Source: Aurantiochytrium sp. KH105 (taxonomy: Eukaryota; Sar; Bigyra; Thraustochytrida; Thraustochytriidae). Taken from it: a DNA stretch of 23,305 bases. How positions within the stretch are numbered: position 1 is the first letter of the stretch; each line of letters begins with the position of its first letter. This document shows positions 19,901 to 23,305 of this stretch, piece by piece. Below the pieces are notes generated by a model. The model was not told where the DNA came from. It did no database searches and was given only the letters and a program-made list of their open reading frames with translations. Position numbers and translations under genes: made by a program. The stretch covers positions 188,231-211,535 of the forward strand of contig BGKB01000117.1 in NCBI GenBank assembly GCA_003116975.1. Direction: 5' to 3'.

Positions 19901-20408
19901 AGCGCTCGAGGACAACGAGGTCCTCGTGGACTTGCGACTGCGATACGAATACGGCTACGTCAAATTCGACCAAACGGTGCAGAACCGTAAACTCATGGCT
20001 GCTCAAGAGCTCTTTGCCGGCGCCAACCAACTTTTGCTTGAGCTAGAGACAGCGCGCACGTTGTCTCTGCGTCATGGACTCCCGGTCATGAACCAGAAAA
20101 GGCCAGACAAGTTTGTCAGCAGGGTTCCCGACATCGTCGAGCAGGAAGAGAAAATCTACGACCTCGATCCCGTGCGCGAGGTGCAGAGACGCCTGACGCG
20201 GACCCGCGCTCAAATCGACCGTCTTGCGCAGGACATTCCCCTCTTGGGCCCCTACCTGCTGCGCCCTTGCCATCGTGCCTCGACGCGCACAGGGACGCGC
20301 GAGGCCGACATGTTTAGCTCCAGGCACATTCTCTTCAACGACAACAACACGCGCCACCACCACCAGCTGCAGCGCTCCGTCAGCGGCCGCATCATTCTCG
20401 CCCCTTGA
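16929..20408 (+). CDS. 15-exon leucine-rich repeat protein, RNase-inhibitor type, complete (678 aa by splice model)
   Basis: Seen: exons 16929–16996, 17175–17246, 17355–17438, 17546–17629, 17756–17839, 17961–18044, 18166–18249, 18367–18450, 18515–18679, 18754–19005, 19105–19188, 19274–19357, 19449–19532, 19601–19768 and 19853–20408 (TGA). All 14 introns are GT–AG and phase 2. Nine exons are exactly 84 nt (one 28-residue LRR); three are 165, 252 and 168 nt (two, three and two LRRs). About 17 LRRs span residues 47–520, pattern LxxNxIGxxGxxALAxxL…SLxxL. Exons 1–2 give a 46-residue N-terminal cap. The last exon adds a helical tail (a charged segment near PVREVQRRLTRTRAQIDRLA) and a His/Asn-rich C-terminus. 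Known: such LRR solenoids bind proteins. No NACHT, kinase, signal peptide or TM segment is seen, so a cytosolic scaffold is likely. Met 16929 is the first Met of its frame. Confidence 0.9.
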
Positions 20409-20713
20409 TGCTCACGAGGCATTCTCGACCCTAGGGAACAAGGGGTCCCATCTTGTACATACACAATATCAAAGACAAAGAGTGCCGTTCTGGCCGGCCT
20501 TCCGACAATGATCGACACCTTTGCCATCCTATAGCCTAGCTTTTCGCTGCCATAACAGTTTTAGTCATCGACCGAAAGTTCTACGCAAACGTCTTGTTCT
20601 CTGCTGCGATTGCTCCCTTTTCTCGAGCACACCAAGAAGAAAGTCCTCTGTTCAACAGTTTACAAATTCGAACACGTAGTAGGTCTACTTAGCCTTGAGG
20701 GGGTGTCCTCATC
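20409..20713. other. Shared 3' region of convergent LRR and WD40 genes
   Basis: 305 nt separate two convergent stop codons (TGA 20406–20408 on plus, TAA 20714–20716 on minus). It must carry both 3' UTRs. No canonical AATAAA is seen on either strand, and no coding signal is present. Confidence 0.6.
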
Positions 20714-21922
20714 TTACCGTGCCGTCTCTAGATCTGTTTCCACTTCAGCTGACGATCCAAGTACTTCTTCGATGGGGCTCTCTAAATACACTTCCGCCTC
20801 CGATCCGGACCGCACGGCCTCCGTGCCGTTCAGCTCGCGGATCAAGGCGCCCGTCTCCGCGTTCCAGACACGCACAGTGCTGTCGTCACTGCCGCTTACG
20901 ACCTCCAACCCGAAGAGAGAGACCGATTTGACCCAGTCCTTGTGTCCTTCCAGGACGTCTAGCGCGCGTCCGCTGTGCGCGTCCCAGAGTATAACCGTTT
21001 TGTCCCTGGACCCGCTCACAATGCGATGTCCCTCGAGCGCGACAGAGGTCACTACGCTGAGGTGTTCTTCCAGCACGCGGACGAGCTCGAAGGAGGGCAT
21101 GGCGTAGATTCTCACTAACTTGTCGCGTGACCCGCTCACCATGCGCTGCGCGTCGATCGCGACCGCGTTGACCTCGCCTTCCGCTTCCGTGAGGACGTCG
21201 CGTGGGTCGCCGTTGGCCCGGTCAAAAACGCGCACGGTGTGGTCGCTCAACCCGGCCACGAGCAGGTTCTCGTAGGCGGCAAGGTCCATGACAGACGCCC
21301 CGGCGGCGATTCGCAAGGTCTCTCGGCCGCTGATCTTGTCCCAAAAACGAATAGTCGTGTCGTACGAGCCGGAGACGAGCTCGTTGCCACTGAAGATGAG
21401 ACTCCCAGCATTGCTTGTGTGGCCCTCCAAGGCGTGCAGGACGGAGGCGGTGGTCAGGTCGATGATGAAGAGGCTGCCTCCGATAGTCCCCACGGCGGCC
21501 AGCATCCCCTGTACGGCCACTGTGATGGCCGGCTTGTCATTGGGCGTCTTCATCTCCAAGACGAGAGCTCCATCCTGCTTGCTCCATACGCGCAAGAAGC
21601 CATCAATGCTGGCAGCCAGCACAAAGTCGGTGGACTGCGCGACGCCCCACACGTAGCCTCGGTCGATGGGTGCGGCAAGAGGAGCGAGAAAGCGAGGGCG
21701 GCCGGCAAAGGAAGCGAAGCGAGCGGTGGCGGCTCGGAGAAAGAGAAAGGCACGACGCGAAGCGTGCATGTAGGCTTGCCGCGTTCTCCGCGGGCTTGCA
21801 GCGCCTCGCGAAAGTAGGGCTGAGAAGGGGAGCAAAGACGGCTGCTGGCTTGCGGGCCTTGCGGGCGGGCCTTGCGGGCCTGCGTGCGAGCCTGCCACGC
21901 GGCCCCTTTCGCGCGCGAGCAC
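20714..21922 (-). CDS. WD40-repeat beta-propeller protein, single exon
   Basis: Seen: a 402-residue frame from Met 21922 to TAA 20714–20716 with seven WD40 blades at about residues 89–121, 131–167, 171–205, 209–243, 249–286, 288–326 and 328–363. Typical motifs are VSGSYDTTIRFWD, VSGSRDKTVILWD, LEGHKDWVKSV and VSGSDDSTVRVWN. A short acidic tail (Glu/Ser-rich) follows. Blades 5–7 are the best preserved; blades 1–2 are divergent. Start choice: residues 1–51 are Arg/Pro/Ala-rich and unlike the rest. Met52 (21769) opens a stretch with several Arg, many Ala/Phe and no acidic residues, which looks like a mitochondrial presequence. A CCAAT on the minus strand (21939–21943) lies 17 nt before Met1 but about 170 nt before Met52, which favours Met52. 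Known: WD40 propellers are interaction platforms; no specific family is recognised. No introns, unlike the adjacent LRR gene. Confidence 0.9.
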   Translation of the reverse strand: MLARERGRVAGSHAGPQGPPARPASQQPSLLPFSALLSRGAASPRRTRQAYMHASRRAFLFLRAATARFASFAGRPRFLAPLAAPIDRGYVWGVAQSTDFVLAASIDGFLRVWSKQDGALVLEMKTPNDKPAITVAVQGMLAAVGTIGGSLFIIDLTTASVLHALEGHTSNAGSLIFSGNELVSGSYDTTIRFWDKISGRETLRIAAGASVMDLAAYENLLVAGLSDHTVRVFDRANGDPRDVLTEAEGEVNAVAIDAQRMVSGSRDKLVRIYAMPSFELVRVLEEHLSVVTSVALEGHRIVSGSRDKTVILWDAHSGRALDVLEGHKDWVKSVSLFGLEVVSGSDDSTVRVWNAETGALIRELNGTEAVRSGSEAEVYLESPIEEVLGSSAEVETDLETAR

Positions 21923-22189
21923 GAAGTGGAATTATGTGATTGGGCAAAAGGACCAGTATTCATCTTGGCACTTGCGGTTCGCACCTTGTTCTGGCTCAGA
22001 CCGGCCCGGAGAACTCATGCGATCTCCCGGCCACTGATTAAGCGAAAAAGGTGCGATGTTGGAGATGCTAAACCAACAATCGCTGGCTTGACATGAACGA
22101 AAGTAGAGACAACCATGGCATGTTGTCTTGTGATATCGTCAAATGGGAGAAGGGGAGAAAATCTGGAGGACGTCCGCAATCGCGGCTGG
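21923..22189. other. Short intergenic spacer between WD40 gene and TPR remnant
   Basis: About 270 nt with no supported frame. It should contain the WD40 promoter (reading left), including a CCAAT on the minus strand at 21939–21943. The boundary with the TPR remnant to the right is approximate. Confidence 0.5.
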
Positions 22190-23172
22190 ACTGAAGAAAC
22201 TTGATGTGCCAGGTGCAATGTATGGCACGGCATACGTGCCCGAATCCATGGGCAAGTACGCCGAAGCACTCACCGAGAGGTTCTTGAAATTGAAAAGAAG
22301 AAGGTGGGCCCAGAGCACCCTTCCTCGGGGGCGACGATGTATAGCTTCGCCAGCGTGTTCATCTTTACACGACGAAGCGCTCAAGATGTACCAAGAGGTT
22401 CTTGAGATTGATAAGCAGAAGTTCGGATCACATCACTTTGACGTAGCGAACACCATGCACCGCGCATGGTCATTACGAATAAGCACTCAAGACGTACCAA
22501 GAGGTTTTTAAGATTGAAAAGAAGAAGTTTGGTTCACATTACTTTGAAGTAGCGAACACAATGCACAGTCTATGTGCATGATCCGTACGAATAAGCATTC
22601 TAAATGTACCAAGAGGTTCTTAAGATTGAAAAGAAGAAGTTTGGTTCACATTACTTTGAAGTAGCGAACACAATGCACAGTCTATGTGCATGATCCGTAC
22701 GAATAAGCACTCAAAATGTACCAAGAGATGCTCGAGAATAGGAAGAAGAAGCTGGGCCCAGAACACCCGTCCACGGCGACGATAATGGCTTGCATTGCCA
22801 GAGTGCTCGAACCCCAAGGCCATTACGACGCAGCGCTAGGTTTTCCCGCAAAGGTTCTCGGGATCAGAACAAACAAATTCGGGCCAAAGCACGATTCGGT
22901 GACTGTGACGCAGTACTGGATGCCGCTTACGTATTCGCACCTCGAGCAATCTGCGAAGGCTTTCGATCATGCTCAGGACGCGTTGAAAGTCCTTCGCCGA
23001 ACTTTTCCGTCAGATGACGCAGATCCTCGTTTTGCTTTTGCCTAGCTTGCCAAAGACCAAGCTCTGCTGGATCTGGGTGTTTTCAAGCGCGCTGAGGCTA
23101 TATTGCTGCGCTCAGACGGTCCGTTAAAATCCGGGGATCCCGACTCGGCATGGAGTCACTTTACTGGCTCGC
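22190..23172 (+). pseudogene. Decayed kinesin-light-chain-type TPR protein
   Basis: Seen: repeated TPR motifs of the KLC/NPHP3 type (EALKMYQEVLEI, KKKLGPEHP, VLEPQGHYDAALG) on the plus strand, but not in one frame. The frame changes near 22270 and 22370. Spacing between successive TyrGln(Glu) anchor points is 106–112 bp instead of the 126 bp of a 42-residue TPR. In-frame TAA codons lie at 22480, 22592 and 22704, in place of the second Glu of a Tyr-Glu-Glu motif. The longest intact part is 22716–23045 (109 residues, about two TPRs). A TAG at 23046–23048 is followed in the same frame by a plausible continuation (LAKDQALLDLGVFKRAEAIL) to about 23172. Known: these TPRs bind proteins and are abundant in many protists. 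Inference: a relic, not functional. The 5' end is unclear; TPR-like sequence starts near 22200. Confidence 0.72.
22495..22718 (+). repeat. Two near-identical 112-bp tandem units inside the TPR remnant
   Basis: Units 22495–22606 and 22607–22718 differ at only a handful of positions. 112 is not a multiple of three, so each unit shifts the frame of the next, and both carry the same TAA. A more diverged relative lies just upstream (22389–22494, 106 bp). Confidence 0.9.
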
Positions 23173-23305
23173 TGTAGCTATGCACGACATTGTCGTGTCT
23201 ACTCGGGCACTTGACATCGAAGAAAGAAAGTGGAACATCCGTCGACGGTCACATCGAGGGACCAAGTCAAGAAACTGAAAGTCGACCCTCAATTAAAGCT
23301 CTCGT
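23173..23305. other. Right edge, nothing recognised
   Basis: The last 133 nt show no coding or repeat signal I can support. They may be further TPR remnant or 3' flank. Confidence 0.4.

Noticed and set aside
1..23305. tRNA or rRNA genes
   Set aside because: I scanned by eye for T-loop-like GTTCGA/GGTTC motifs and acceptor-stem pairing and found no convincing cloverleaf. A covariance-model search would settle it.

Overview
The window comes from a nuclear genome of a microbial eukaryote, not a prokaryote. It has GT–AG introns with CTRAC branch sites, a three-repeat (R1R2R3) Myb factor rich in Gln/His/Ala/Ser runs, ribonuclease-inhibitor-type LRR genes, a G8/parallel beta-helix plus PAN/Apple gene remnant, and kinesin-light-chain-like TPR repeats. 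GC-rich codon use and this family mix would fit a stramenopile protist such as a thraustochytrid. That placement is an inference; no taxonomic marker is present.

Layout. (1) 1–1256, minus strand: the 5' part of an LRR gene made of near-identical 220-bp exon–intron units. Each 84-nt phase-2 exon encodes exactly one 28-residue LRR; the gene runs off the left edge. (2) 2177–5349, minus: a degenerate G8/beta-helix (CEMIP/PKHD1L1-like) gene with two C-terminal PAN/Apple domains, broken by about eight frame changes and three in-frame stops. (3) 5350–13273: nearly 8 kb with no gene I can support, packed with microsatellites and purine/pyrimidine tracts. (4) 13274–15139, plus: an intact 621-residue R1R2R3 Myb protein. 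(5) 15140–16928: no supported gene; a 48-bp tandem duplication and a polypyrimidine tract. (6) 16929–20408, plus: a complete 15-exon LRR gene (678 residues by my splice model) whose introns all fall at the same codon position of the LRR unit. (7) 20714–21922, minus: a single-exon seven-bladed WD40 protein, convergent with the LRR gene. (8) about 22190–23172, plus: a decayed TPR gene containing 112-bp units that were copied after they had acquired a stop codon.

The most interesting signal is the pair of divergently oriented LRR genes built on a 'one exon = one LRR, always phase 2' plan. In the left gene the repeats are recent copies, introns included. Amino-acid differences are confined almost entirely to the beta-strand/concave-face half of each LRR, while the helical half is nearly invariant. 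This looks like an expandable, frame-safe recognition module. The other genes show no obvious functional link to each other.
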